From Litsea cubeba (taxonomy: Eukaryota; Streptophyta; Magnoliopsida; Laurales; Lauraceae): a stretch of DNA of 64,000 nucleotides. Shown here piece by piece: positions 35,121 to 46,272 of the stretch; within the stretch, counting starts at the first letter, position 1, and every line of letters starts with the position of its first letter. Location: NCBI GenBank assembly GCA_012931725.1, contig WHSA01000401.1, positions 1 through 64,000 of the forward strand. The letters run 5' to 3'. Under the pieces are notes generated by a model. The model did no database searches. It had not been told where the DNA came from and was given only the letters and a program-made list of their open reading frames with translations. The translations under genes and the position numbers were made by a program.

Positions 35121-35142
35121 CAACTGCAGTTGAGGAGAGCCT
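35111..35142. other. 32-bp perfect palindrome at the element end
   Basis: AGGCTCTCCTCAACTG is followed at once by its exact reverse complement, centred on CTGCAG, and then by GCCCC and (TA)n. The terminal 16 bp of the repeat have been duplicated head to head. This could be a hairpin-repair scar of a terminal inverted repeat. Confidence 0.9.
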
Positions 35143-35167
35143 GCCCCATATATATATATATATATAA

Positions 35168-37682
35168 GGGGCCTCTCCTCACCTCAAGCTGAGAAGAATG
35201 TTTGCTCAGCCACGTGCGTGCGATGAGTAGGTGTGAAAAAGGCCCAAAAACTTAAAGCCCACCCATTTCTGAAATGAACATTTTGAGGCCCTCCCATTTC
35301 ATTTCCCCATCCCAACGAACGAAACCCTATCTCATTGAGGCAAAACTAGAGAGCCTTGTGCCTCGACGCCCTCTCTGATCTGTAAACCTCGACGCCCTCT
35401 CAGTTCAACCTCGTCGCAGCGACGCCTGCAGGCGCTCTCCTCGGTGCCTCGACAACCCTCCTCTCTGAAACTGTCATCTCTCAACGAAACCCCCAATAAG
35501 CATAGGTGCTCTTCGGCCACTCTTCCATTTCAAGGGACTGTGCTCATCAGCTGATCTACTATTTTGAGAGACTGTGCTCGTCATTGATATCGGCTGTCTG
35601 TGCTCTTCTCGTCTCCCTCAACGAAACCCTCAATATCATCAGCTGCTCTGTGCAACCCACTCACATTGGCACGTCTGCTCTGCAAAAGGAAAGATTTAAT
35701 GCTTTGGAATGGATTTCGGAAAGTATTTTCAGGATTTAAAATTTTTTCTAATTTGGAAGGGATTTAGGGATTTCCTACTGCATTCTTCCTTCTTTTATTG
35801 GTATATTTCAGATTCTCTTCATGTATAGTTGGGATTTGGTTTGTGGGTCTTCCCTATTTTTGGTTTTTTAGGCTTTTCCTTTATGGTTTTTTTTATTATT
35901 TCAGTTTTTTTTCCTTCTAGGTTCCTTTTTGTTTTGTCCCTTTCTCGTATTTAGGTTGATTAATTTTGAATCTAGTGTCTTTTTTCTATTTTTTGGGTTT
36001 GAATGCTTTTTTCTGTATGTTGTATTTGGTTCTACTTTTATTTATTTCCTTTTAACGGTTCTCCGTGCTTTGATGTATCTAGATAATGATTAATATTGGT
36101 TATATGTTTTCCACTGCTTGGATGATGAAATTTCTTTGTGTTTTGACACCCACTGTGCATTTACTGTGAACAGTAATGATTGGATGATGAAATTTCCACT
36201 GCTTGGATAATGAAATTTCTCCGTGCATTTTCCACTGCTTGGATGATGAAATTTCTCCGTGCTTTGATGTATCTAGATAATGATTAATATTGGTTATAAC
36301 TTTTAAAGGTTCTCCGTGCTTTGTGTTTTGACACCCACTGTGCATTTAATGTGAACAGTAATGAGTTTTTAGCACATATCTCGAGATATAAGACGAATTA
36401 ATGGCTGAAATTTGATCGCCTTGTCGTGTCTGACCTTCGCGAAATAATGAACGGTTCCGATCTTGATTGTGGACCCCATATAAACCAAAAAAATAAAAAA
36501 AACCGGATTGTTTTGGCACCCACTGTGCATTTACTATGAACATTAATGAGGTTTTGGCACATATCTCGAGATATAAGATGAATCAACGGCTAAAATTTGA
36601 TTACCTTGCCATGTCTGACCTTCCCAAAATAATGAACGGTTCCGATCTTGATTGTGGACCCCACAGAAACCAAAAAACCTAAAAAAGGATTGTCTGTGCA
36701 CCGGTGTCCATTAACGGTAAACTTTAATGAGGTTTTGGCACACTTCTCGAGATATAGAATGATTTAACGGCTGATATTTGGTGAGGTGGCCGTTTTGGAG
36801 TTTTTAAAGGTAACTAACGGTTTAGATCTTGAGTAGGGAATCTAAAATGTACATTCCCAAAGAAAAAACTTATTAGGGCCATATTAACGTTAGAACCGTC
36901 ACTGTGCCAGATGGTTTCAGTGTCCTTGACTAATTTACACATATCTCAAGATCTAAGATGAATCAACGGCTGGAATTTTGAGACATAGCCGTTATGGACT
37001 TTCTTAACACAATCATCGGTTCAGATCTTGATTGTGGAGCCCATACAAAGCAAAAAAAATTTCAAAAATCGGACTGGTTAAAATTAACGTCCGATGCTAC
37101 TGTAACTCCGCCTTTCCATCGATGCGTGGAATCAATGCATCCGAGGGGGGGAGGTCCGACGTCCAGAATATTTGCTTCAAACGCTTTCTCTCGTCCACCA
37201 TCTCCAAATCCACGCACATCCAAACAGTGGAAATCCACGACCGCGCCGAAACACGCAAGGATTCCTCTTGCGTGACCGTTACCAAACGTGCCCTTAGTGA
37301 GTCATTATGAAGTGTAAATTGCTTTATCCATGTTGTTTGTTGAATTTTGTGCCAGTAGTATAGGAATTGTAACTATTGTTTTGGCAGTTTGGAACTTTGG
37401 ATAGTTACCTATTGCTCCGTGTTGCGTTGGTAAACCACGTGATTAATGAACTAGTTTCACTGATGTGATCATGTGAGATTACATCGTTTCTAGCGCTTCT
37501 TGAGACATTGGTAGTGTTTCCATGCAAATGGCAAAAGCTATAATGGGAAATGTGAACACTTTCCCTCAAGTTAATAGGTGCTTACCTCGAAATATAATTC
37601 CCTGGATGAACAATTATATTCCTTATGCTCTAATGATAGACAAATTGACGACCATCTTCCACTGAGCAATTATATGGCTACA
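35168..37682 (+). mobile_element. Left part of a second long-repeat element
   Basis: Begins GGGGCCTCTCCTCACCTCAAG right after (TA)n at 35149-35166. It shares layout with the left repeat at 17.9 kb ('GAGGCCCTCCCATTTCATTTCCCC', 'AACGAACGAAACCCT', then C/T-rich sequence). It continues after the copia insertion at 55,654. The phrase at 37,305-37,390 matches 18,835-18,915. Its right end was not found and probably lies beyond 59.9 kb, where another LTR element starts. Confidence 0.4.
36065..37080. repeat. Diverged tandem repeats, about 185-200 bp
   Basis: 'CTCGAGATATAAGACG' and variants occur near 36382, 36567, 36749 and 36952. Each is followed by 'AACGGCTGAAATTTGA' and then 'AACGGTTCCGATCTTGATTGTGGACCC'-like phrases. 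A shorter motif, 'CCACTGCTTGGATGATGAAATTTC', repeats three times at 36110-36260. No coding capacity. Confidence 0.6.
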
Positions 37683-37687
37683 GAAGA

Positions 37688-38188
37688 TGTTGGCATTTGT
37701 GGTGGGACCCACTTGTGTTTGCATGTGGATGGACCCCACTCACAAAGATACACCCCTCACAAGGAGTCTCATGGTGATAAGGATAAGGATAGCTTGAGTT
37801 TTATCCAACTCTCTATCTCTTTATCATATCTACATTCAAATTCAAATTGAGAGAGATTGGTCATAATCATCTCTCAATTCGAATTTGAATAGAGATCTTA
37901 TCACCCATTAGCCTAAGGGCTATATATAGACATGAGAAATATAGCTTGAAACAACTTTGAAGAATTAATCTTCCTTTCACTAGATCTCAAATTCTCCATC
38001 ATCATCTTCTGCATCCAGGGTGTCCATCCTTGCCCTTGGATCTTGAAGAGTGACTTGTATGTGACTGATCTCTCGTAGACAGTCATAGATCTCCACACCA
38101 TTGCCTGATTCAAGCCGATATTGTCCTAATTGCGTTTGTAGCAGCCAGCATCTTTAGATCCTTGCTTCCGCTATATTTACATCCTTCA
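37688..38188 (+). repeat. 5' LTR of the copia element
   Basis: TGTTGGCATTTG...CATCCTTCA, 501 bp. The TATA box GGCTATATATAG is near 37918-37929. Confidence 0.95.
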
Positions 38189-38189
38189 T

Positions 38190-38201
38190 TGGTATCAGAG
38201 C
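38190..38201 (+). other. Primer binding site, tRNA-iMet
   Basis: TGGTATCAGAGC, one base after the 5' LTR, is complementary to the initiator-Met tRNA 3' end. Confidence 0.92.
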
Positions 38202-39963
38202 TATATCGGCATGCTCATGCGAGGATTGAATTTATTTTGATTGCGAATCAGGTAACCCGAAACTTTAGCAATAATATTAGATTATGTGAAAAAAAATTTG
38301 GAAAATATTTTTTTTTCATGATACCGTGTGATTGGCATGATCTGACCTGGATTGATAGATCATGTGTGTCATTAAATATATTATATATATAATACATAGA
38401 TCTTTGTGTTTTGACTTATATTACACGTTGCTAAACATGAACATTAAGACCCACTTGTTGCTTATGAAATGATTTTGATTATTAATATACTATTGATGGC
38501 CCATTCTTTTGTTATGCCATTTTGGCCGTTGGGTCTATATATGCCGACTGACACAAGCTTGGCAAAAGCTTGTCTCATGAAACAGTGAAATAAAAAAAAA
38601 AATGCCCAACTGAACTTTGCTCGAGTATTTTTGGTCCTCACTATTACCATGGCACCTAAGGAGGCATCAAATCGGTATAGTGATTGGAACTGACATGATC
38701 CATTTTACAAGCCAATCACTGCTTATGTTGCTTTGCCATTAGGGGGACATATGATCCATGTACATGGAGATGGTGCAGTTACAGACACTGCTTATGTTGC
38801 TTTGCCATCAGGGGGACATATGATCCATTTTACAAGCAACCCCCACCAAATTTGAAAGCTTTGCCAGTTACCAATGCAACATGAGATGATAGAATTTCAG
38901 TTGTGTATTTGGTCAACGTTTTGATCATATAAGGCAATTGATTTGAGATATACAATGGACCCCATGATGATATTACTTTCTATGGACCAATTGTCTCTAA
39001 TATTAAAGTGTGGCCACTGGCCACATATATGGACTGTACATGTCGGTTTTGTTTCTTATGTTGATGCATGTCCTTTGTATAATACATCGTATATACACGC
39101 ATGATGTCATCATCAAATGGTTCTGGCCCAATTGGTATTTAAGGCCATTAATTCATTGCTTGATTAATTTTTTTTGTTTCCATTAATCAAATTGGCTATG
39201 ATGGATTGAGTAGCTATGATGCCATGTTTACTCCCAATTACTGCTTAAGTTTTGAGCACTAAATTAATGAATCACGTTATGTGTTCATGATATGATGTCT
39301 TCACTATACATAGCATAAGCATTACATGCATCCCAGTATATCTTTTGGGCCATGTCATAGTATTTTATGGCCAGTCCCTATGAGTTCTTGCTTAATAGGA
39401 CAAAGACCACCGAGTTGCACCAATTGCGCTTTTTGATCGAGTTGATTCCAAGAAAAGCCTTGTCCCACTAAAGGGAGACAGTCTATGTTCGAGGAAAGTG
39501 ATTTTTAAGCGGGACCATTGTGACCCCACCACTTTCCTGGGGGCTTACTTGATTGATTTGATTTCATAAGACCGAATTGGAGGCTTAGGTGCAAGCTTTA
39601 TCCAGTTGAGCATTTCTTTCCAGACCCTAATAGATGCGGGGGATAATAAACTTTTTACAACAATTTTTTTCCTATTAAAAGGATTCACATCATCCAATAA
39701 TAGTCTTTTGTTGTATTTTTTTATATGCATATTTGTCATTGCATCAAAGTATTAAATTGTATGATGCTATCAAATCACCCATGTAATTACGATAATTGTT
39801 TTTGATTGCCCCGAATTAGCCCTAGGCATGATTTGTTTTCACTACAATGTCCTAATTCTCATAATGATTTGAGTGCAAAAAGGGCAATCGATACGTATGT
39901 GTGAGTTGCCAATGTTGTGCATTCATTGATCATCATTTTTTTTATCTTATTTCTTTTTCAGTG
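38202..39963 (+). other. Copia untranslated leader
   Basis: About 1.76 kb without a gene, unusually long. A phrase of about 40 bp (ACTGCTTATGTTGCTTTGCC... to GATCCAT) is duplicated at about 38,719 and 38,786. Confidence 0.6.
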
Positions 39964-40819
39964 ATGGCTTCCAAAAATATCATTGCTGACCTTAATAAGG
40001 GAGATAAGTTAGATGGTAATAACTATGATAAGTGGTACCGTACCATGATTTACTTGTTCGATGAACAAGAGGTCACGTATACCTTGGAATCGATTAAGAC
40101 CCGACCCGAATTAGCAAATGATGCTGCACCCATGCCCATATTGAATGATTTTGAGAAATGGGATAAAGATAATCGGACTGCTCGCAACATTATGCTGAGT
40201 AGTATGCATTTTGAATTGGTTCCCACTTAAGAAACCTACGGTACGACTAATGAGATGTGGGATGCCTTGAAAGGAGAATATAGTGAAATTACCGCTGGTA
40301 ATGACCATGGAATTTGATGCGTATAGGATGGCCCCAGGTGTAAACCTCAGGGACCACCTCCGCAAAATGAGTCAAATGATTGCGGATCTTGCAAGGGCAG
40401 GGAATGTACTAACTGAGGACCAAAAGATCATTGCAGTCCTGCGATCTTTACCTGATTCTTGGCGCACAATAAAACAAATTTTGACCCACACAGAGGCAGT
40501 CAAAACTTTTAAGGATCTGTGTCGCCATCTCGAACTCGAAGCCCAAAGAGTTCAAGTAGAAATCGTTGGACAAGCACTATTTGCAAAACAGCAGTCTATA
40601 TCAGGGTCGGGGACTAAGGGGGCTAAAAGTAAACGTAAGTTTCAAAATGGGACTTCTCAAAATGGGGTAGACAACCGGAAGAAGCCTAAACAGGACCAGA
40701 GTGCACCCAAGCAAGACCAAAAGAAGCATCGGAAGCGTAACAAGTCAAGAGACTTAGCCAAAAGCAAATGCTATAAATGTCAGGAACTTGGCCACATCGC
40801 TAAAACTTGCCCCAAATGA
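39964..40819 (+). pseudogene. copia gag, broken
   Basis: ATG 39964: MASKNIIADLNKGDKLDGNNYDKW is the typical copia gag start. TAA at 40228 replaces a probable CAA (VPT-stop-ETYGT). A frameshift near 40,300 moves the frame to 40,283-40,819. That part holds NLRDHLRKMSQMI, VLRSLPDSW and the CCHC zinc knuckle CYKCQELGHIAKTC. A TGA at 40,817-40,819 then separates gag from pol, which is in the same frame, as in single-ORF copia elements. Confidence 0.9.
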
Positions 40820-40840
40820 AAATCGGTAAACACCCTAACT

Positions 40841-41587
40841 TTGTCACTCTCTTTGGTTTGCTCCGAAGCACTTTATGTTGATGAAAGTTCTAATGGATGG
40901 ATAATTGATTCAGGGGCAACCAAGCACGTGACAAAGGATAGGAGTGGTTTTCGGGACTTCCAGTCAATAGATGTCGGTTGCAACAAGCTCTACATGGGAA
41001 ATAACTCTTCCGAAGACATATTGGGAATCGGTGATTATTATCTCTCAACATCTACAGGAAAAACAATGGTGCTCCATGAGACGCTTTTTGTACCTGGCAT
41101 GAGACGGAACCTCCTCTCTGTTTGCCGACTCGCGAGGGACGGTTTTGATTTTCGTTTTACTAAGGATAGAGTTTCCATTAGAAAAAATAGTTCTATTTAT
41201 GCATGGGGTTTTATTGTAGGAGACTTATATGTTTTGGATTTCAATAATTCAATGGTTGGGTTTTCTGATTTATTTATGGTGCATGACACAAGTTCCGAAT
41301 CTATAAAGTGGCATGCTCGATTGGGCCACATAGGAAAAGATCGAATGATCCGATTGGCTAAGGAAGGCCTGCTTGGATCTCTCACACAAGTACAGTTGCC
41401 CACATGTGAATCTTGTGTGACAGGCAAAGCAACAAGAAAACCTTTTCCAAAAGCTGAAAGATCCAAAGCCTCCCTTGAGATCATCCACTCTGACATTTGT
41501 GGACCAATGAACGTGGCTAATAGACAAGGAACTCGATATTTATTACTTTCATTGATGATTACTCTCGTTATGGTCGTGTGTTTTTAA
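40841..41587 (+). pseudogene. copia protease, pre-integrase and integrase start
   Basis: WIIDSGATKHVTKD is the aspartic protease active site (DSGA). HARLGHIGKDRM and CESCVTGKATRKPFPK are the pre-integrase zinc-binding HHCC region, followed by ICGPMNVANRQGTRY. One T is missing in the run near 41,540 (CGATATTTATTACTTTC). The integrase therefore continues in the next frame with FIDDYSRYG. Confidence 0.9.
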
Positions 41588-43827
41588 TTTCCCACAAATA
41601 TGAGGCAATTGATTTTTTCAAAATTTTTACAAAAGAAGTTCAAAATAAGTTTGACAAAAACATCAAGACCCTCAGGACCGATCGAGGTGGAGAATACACT
41701 TCGGAGATTTTTAAATGTTTTTGTATGGAAAATGGAATTTCTCGTCAACTAACTATGGCCTACACCCCACAACAAAACAGAGTTGCGGAAAGACGAAATA
41801 GGACCCTGTTAGACATGGTTAGATCAATGATGGCTCATGCAAATTTACCTGTCTCCTTTTGGGGAGATGCGTTATTAACTGCATCATATATCTTAAATAG
41901 AGTCCCTTCTAAGTCTGTTCCTAAGACTCCGTATGAGTTGTGGACCGGTAGAAAACCTTCCTTGGGAGACCTACGCCCGTGGGGTTCTTTAGGGCATGTC
42001 CTTATCACGAATCCTAACAAATTGGAGCGTAAGACAATTTCAAGTATCTTTGTGAGATACTCTGAATTGTCAAAAGGATACGTTCTAGTTCATGAGGTTG
42101 TCAACGGCAAATTAATTGAAAAAGAATCTCGTGACGTAGATTTCTTCGAGTTTCAATATCCTGAAAAAAAGAAGACAAGGGTGTCCATTGAACTATTTGA
42201 AATGGATGACTTCTCCTACCACGAGGAGCCGACACCACTTGTTGGTATTAGTGAGAGAGATCCTATGGTGCCACAGGCAAGTGGGAGTGATCAGGATGCC
42301 CTTCGTCGTTCTTCTCGTGGATTGATTCCAAAGAAGTTTTTTGAAATTAAGGGAACTTCTTATGCATACATTGTAATTGATGATGACGAACCACGTTCTT
42401 ATAAAGAAGCAATGGAATCAGTAAACTCGAAGGCATGGATGCTCGCGATGAATGATGAGATAAGCTCTATGCGTAAGAACCATGTATGGGATCTTGTGGA
42501 TCTTCCCAAGGATAGGAAAGCCATTACAAACAAATGGGTTTTGAAAATTAAGCGAAAAGCCGACGATTCCATTGACAAATTTAAAGCTAGGCTTGTGGCT
42601 AAGGGGTTCACACAGAAAGAAGGTGTGGATTATGAAGAAACTTTCTCCCCTGTGGTGAGATTTTCTTCTGTCCGCATGATCTTATCTATTGTGGCCCACA
42701 TGGATTTAGAATTACACCAGATGGATGTTAAGACCGCCTTTTTAAACGGTGATCTTGAGGAGGAAATATACATGAAACAACCAATAGGATATGTGGAAAA
42801 AGGCCATGAGGATAAAGTTTGTAAACTCAAGAAATCTATCTATGGCCTTAAACAATCCTCGAGACAATGGTACAAAAAGTTCCATAACACAATCCTGTCA
42901 AATGGTTTCTCCATGTGTTACGAAGATCATTGTGTTTACAATAAGCGATCTAAACATAAATTTGTGTTGCTATCTCTTTACGTTCATGATATTCTTTTGG
43001 CTTGTAATGATATTGGCTTTTTACTTGAGACCAAAGCATGGTTGTCAACTGTTTTTGAAATGAAAGATTTGGGTGAGGCTGAGTTCATTTTAGGGGTTAA
43101 AATTACGCGGAATCGTTCAAAACGCATTCTTGGCTTGTCCCAAACAACTTACATTGAGAAAATTCTAGAGAAATTTAGAATGGCCAATGCTAGTCCCGTT
43201 GAGACCCCGATTGATAAGGGTTGCAAATTAAGTGTAATGCAATGTCCTCAAACCGATGCTGAAACAAAAAGAATGGCTTCCATACCCTATGCCAGCGCTG
43301 TAGGAAGTTTAATGTATGCTATGTTGTGCACACGCCCTGATATTTGCTATGCGGTTGGGTTGGTTAGTCGATTTCAAAGTAACCCAGGTATTGCTCATTG
43401 GAATGCTGTCAAACGAATCTTCCGATATTTAAAGGGCACCAAAGATATGATGCTTTGCTATCACGGTGGTGGCTTGAGTTTATTAGCATACAGTGACTCA
43501 TCTTTTTCGGATGATCCCGACGACGGCAAATCCACATCGGGATATGTGTACTTACTGGGCGGGGGAGCCATTTCATGGTCCAGTAAAAAGCAGGAGTGTA
43601 CGGTCATGTCGACCACTGAGGCCGAATATGTTGCTTGCGCACTGGCGGCCATGGAGGCTGTATGGATTCGCCGTTTTCTGTTGGATTTAGGACTAGTATC
43701 CATTGCTCGTGATCCCATTCCATTGAGAACGATAGTACAACTGCCATATGCTTGGCAAAAGACCCCCAGTTTCATCAGAGGGCAAAACATATCAAGCGAA
43801 AGTGGCATTTTATCCGTGAACAAATAG
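41578..43827 (+). pseudogene. copia integrase, reverse transcriptase and RNase H
   Basis: Integrase: TLRTDRGGEYTSEIF, TPQQNRVAERRNRTLLD. RT: KWVLKIKRKADDSIDKFKARLVAKGFTQ, HQMDVKTAFLNGDLEEEIYM, then YVHDILLACND where copia has YVDD. The catalytic Asp is His (CAT for GAT, about 42,981-42,995). RNase H: YSDSSFSDDPDDGKSTSGYV, STTEAEYVA. A frameshift near 43,730 ends this frame; the true C-terminus continues in the next one. About 750 codons stay open, so decay is recent. Confidence 0.93.
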
Positions 43828-43952
43828 AAGCAAAAGAAATAGCAATATCTCATGTGCCATCTTTGGAAATGATTGCTGACCCAATGACCAAACCCTTGGC
43901 GCGAGAACTATTCGCTATTCATGTAAGGCGTATGGGAATGCAATATATGTAA
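43752..43952 (+). pseudogene. copia RNase H C-terminal tail
   Basis: AKDPQFHQRAKHIKRKWHFIREQI...IADPMTKPL is the conserved end of copia pol, out of frame with the piece before it. It is followed by TTCAGTGGGAGTG at about 43,962. Confidence 0.88.
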
Positions 43953-44861
43953 TCCTTTTATTCAGTGGGAGTGTATTGGACTTTTTCAATAAAAGTTTTT
44001 TTTGTGATTATATGCGTGTTATATTCTTTTCATTCATACATGTGCATATACTTTACATTGGCAACATACACAATAAGCGTGTGTATTAGATGCACACGTG
44101 GCACCAAACAGGTGAGGTCATCCACTCGCACGGATAAAGACCGCCCTTGATGTCTTAGTGACTGATAGGATGAGGTGCATGCATTTGTATGATATGCTGA
44201 TTAAGCCAATGTGGATCTTATTGGTGCGTACAGATGTATGGAACGCCGACTCAGTCTTGTGTGCATTGGGGTGATGTGGATCACAAGACTAAATGAGACT
44301 TAGCATTAGTCGTCGGACAAATCACACCCTAATAAGTCCGATAGCCTGTTTTAGAAACCAAGCATGGTTGTGTTTGTTACGATCAGCTTGCGCAGTAGTA
44401 AATCGGTGCAATGTTAGCATGGGCTCCGTTAAAGAGCTATTGCTTTTCACACTGTGACGCGTGTCTACTGACATGCGTGTTTGAGGACCTACCTACGAGC
44501 AGCGGGATATTACCCTAGAAATCCTGTTTGCTGTGCGAGAGTTAGTCCCGTAGGTGACTCTTGAGCTTGGAGTTGGTTATTGTGTGAACCAATTCTTGAG
44601 GCTCTTGTGCCCTTATACCAACCTCTTCGTTGGAAAGATGAGATCGGTGATGCTACTTTAGCTGCGGTTGTGCCATGGCAACATAGGAGCCAACGAGCCG
44701 CCATGCTAGGAAAGCTGCTTGGTTGATTCTGACCATCGTAAGTCCATGGGAAGACCCCTTGACATCACACTCTAGTTTATACGTGCTTATGATACTTATC
44801 AGCCCGGGCTATATCGAGTATTTTGAAAATTTAAGACAAACAATTTTCTAAATTATATATA
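43953..44861 (+). other. Copia 3' untranslated region up to the MULE
   Basis: No gene. Ends with the left copy of the MULE TSD (TTATATATA, 44853-44861). The same UTR resumes at 54,855. Confidence 0.6.
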
Positions 44862-44975
44862 GAGGATTTTACCAAAAAAATCCTTCAAGACTTCTTAAAA
44901 GCTAAAAGCACCATCAACTTCTCATAAAGACCACAGTAGTCCCAAAGGCCCTGTTGGGTATTTTTTTTAACTTTT
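44862..44975 (+). repeat. MULE left terminal inverted repeat
   Basis: 114 bp. The only difference from the right copy is GTCCC versus GTCCG near 44,942. Confidence 0.95.
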
Positions 44976-44982
44976 TTTTTAA

Positions 44983-45007
44983 GTGGGGATATCCCTGCTC
45001 ATATCCC
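44983..45007. promoter_or_regulatory. Subterminal GGGGATATCC motif, left
   Basis: GTGGGGATATCCCTGCTCATATCCC lies 9 bp inside the left repeat. It is one full copy plus a half copy of the motif that forms the internal array. Confidence 0.5.
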
Positions 45008-46272
45008 TTAAAAGAAACAAACCTTTTGCCCTTTTCCCCCGTTTTCCCATTCAACGTTTTCTCCTTTTCCCCCTTTTTCATTCGACTTCTTCTCTTCTGG
45101 GTTTTCCTTGCAGAATCAAGGGTTCCATCTTCTGGGTTCTCGATTCTTCTTCTCATTCGGCTTCTTCTCATCTGGGTTATCGATTGAAGAAGAGAACGGG
45201 ATTCTCTGGTTGCGCCTCACGTTGCCGGACAACGGTTCTTGCAGCCGGTTCCATCTCGCCGGAGATAGAGTAGAACAGAGGCAGCAGGGTGTTGCATCCT
45301 GGTCTGATTACGAAACTCGTTCCAGAACGTCAGAGGAAGAAGAAAACAGTGATCCATCGTCGCTGCATGCACCTCGCCATATTAGGTCAGAATCCTTTGG
45401 CAAATCAAGGTTAGCTAATAAACCTCAAGGGCCCTTGGACCAATCAGAGTATGGATTTTCATTTTGTACTTCCACCACACACCGGAAAAACATCACATTT
45501 AGCAGATCCACATGGTTCTACAAAGAACAGAAGGTCTGAAAACTTCATAGATTTGTAGCAAAGCCAACAGGTTGACGGCACACAGACCTATCCATTAGTT
45601 CATATGCTGAATGATTTGATAGAAAAAAAAAAAAAAAAAACATCGAGAGCTAGTGGGATCAAAAGCTCTGATACAATGACAAGATTCTATGACCCAACAT
45701 ATATAGGAATCTTGTATTGATGGTATATTTATAGTATAATATTTAAGGCTGATGAGATCTTACCTAACAGGGATTGTATAGAGAGACCTCATCAAGATCC
45801 TACAAGAAAGAGGTCTAATTACATGACGGAGATAGATACAGAGGAAAGATTATAATCTATCATGATTGGAAGTTTGATAGGTTAAGTGGGCCATGTGGTT
45901 GGTTTGGCTAACACCACTTACACATTACACAATAAACAGATGCTCTGCTAGTGCTATGTTTTTCAATGCTTGGTTATATGCTTTTCAATGCTTGGTTATA
46001 ATATTGATTTTTGTTTTTCAATGCTTGGTTATATGCTTGTCGATAGGCTTTTCCATGAGCAACAACATTATTTCTTTCTAGTCTAAGGAATTTTTCAGAT
46101 GAGAGAAGAAAGGTAGAGCAATATTTGTATGTGTGTTCAAAACATCAGAAGCTCCTCTAAAGTACATAGAGCAATATTTGTATGTTGTGCCATATGCAAC
46201 ACAATGATGAACTGCTTTTAGGAGACTTGGTTCATTATCATGTACTATATAATTGATGATTCATACATGCAG
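45008..46272. other. MULE left internal region, upstream of the PMD-Ulp1 gene
   Basis: An ORF at 45108-45539 (MQNQGFHLLGSRFFFSFG...) has no recognised domain and may be leader or captured sequence. An A run of 18 lies at about 45624-45641. The segment 45,665-45,913 is described separately. Three copies of 'TTTTCAATGCTTGGTTATA' lie at 45,958-46,035. Confidence 0.45.
45665..45913 (-). mobile_element. Truncated LTR-element fragment (LTR plus primer binding site)
   Basis: On the minus strand TGTTAGCCAAACC...GAATCTTGTCA (45913-45677) reads as a 237-bp LTR with an internal TATA-like ACTATAAATATACC. It is followed at once by TTGTATCAGAGC (45676-45665), one base from the tRNA-iMet site. There is no coding sequence beyond, so a TRIM or truncated copia is likely. 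Confidence 0.5.

Larger units (their letters stand above)
17931..35142. mobile_element. Long-terminal-inverted-repeat element (host of the gypsy insertion)
   Basis: Two inverted copies of about 485 bp bound a 17.2-kb stretch, and (TA)n tracts lie just outside. Removing the 12.65-kb gypsy element and one TSD leaves about 4.6 kb with no transposase I can recognise. Long terminal inverted repeats suggest a Mutator-like or foldback element that is now non-autonomous. The interior shares segments with the FAR1-bearing region near 58.4-59.1 kb, so an autonomous relative may carry a FAR1-type transposase. No clear TSD was found. Confidence 0.55.

Noticed and set aside
45108..45539. 143-codon ORF near the MULE left end as a passenger gene
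   Set aside because: No family features and no conserved splice sites; it could be leader sequence. Kept only as a note in the region entry.
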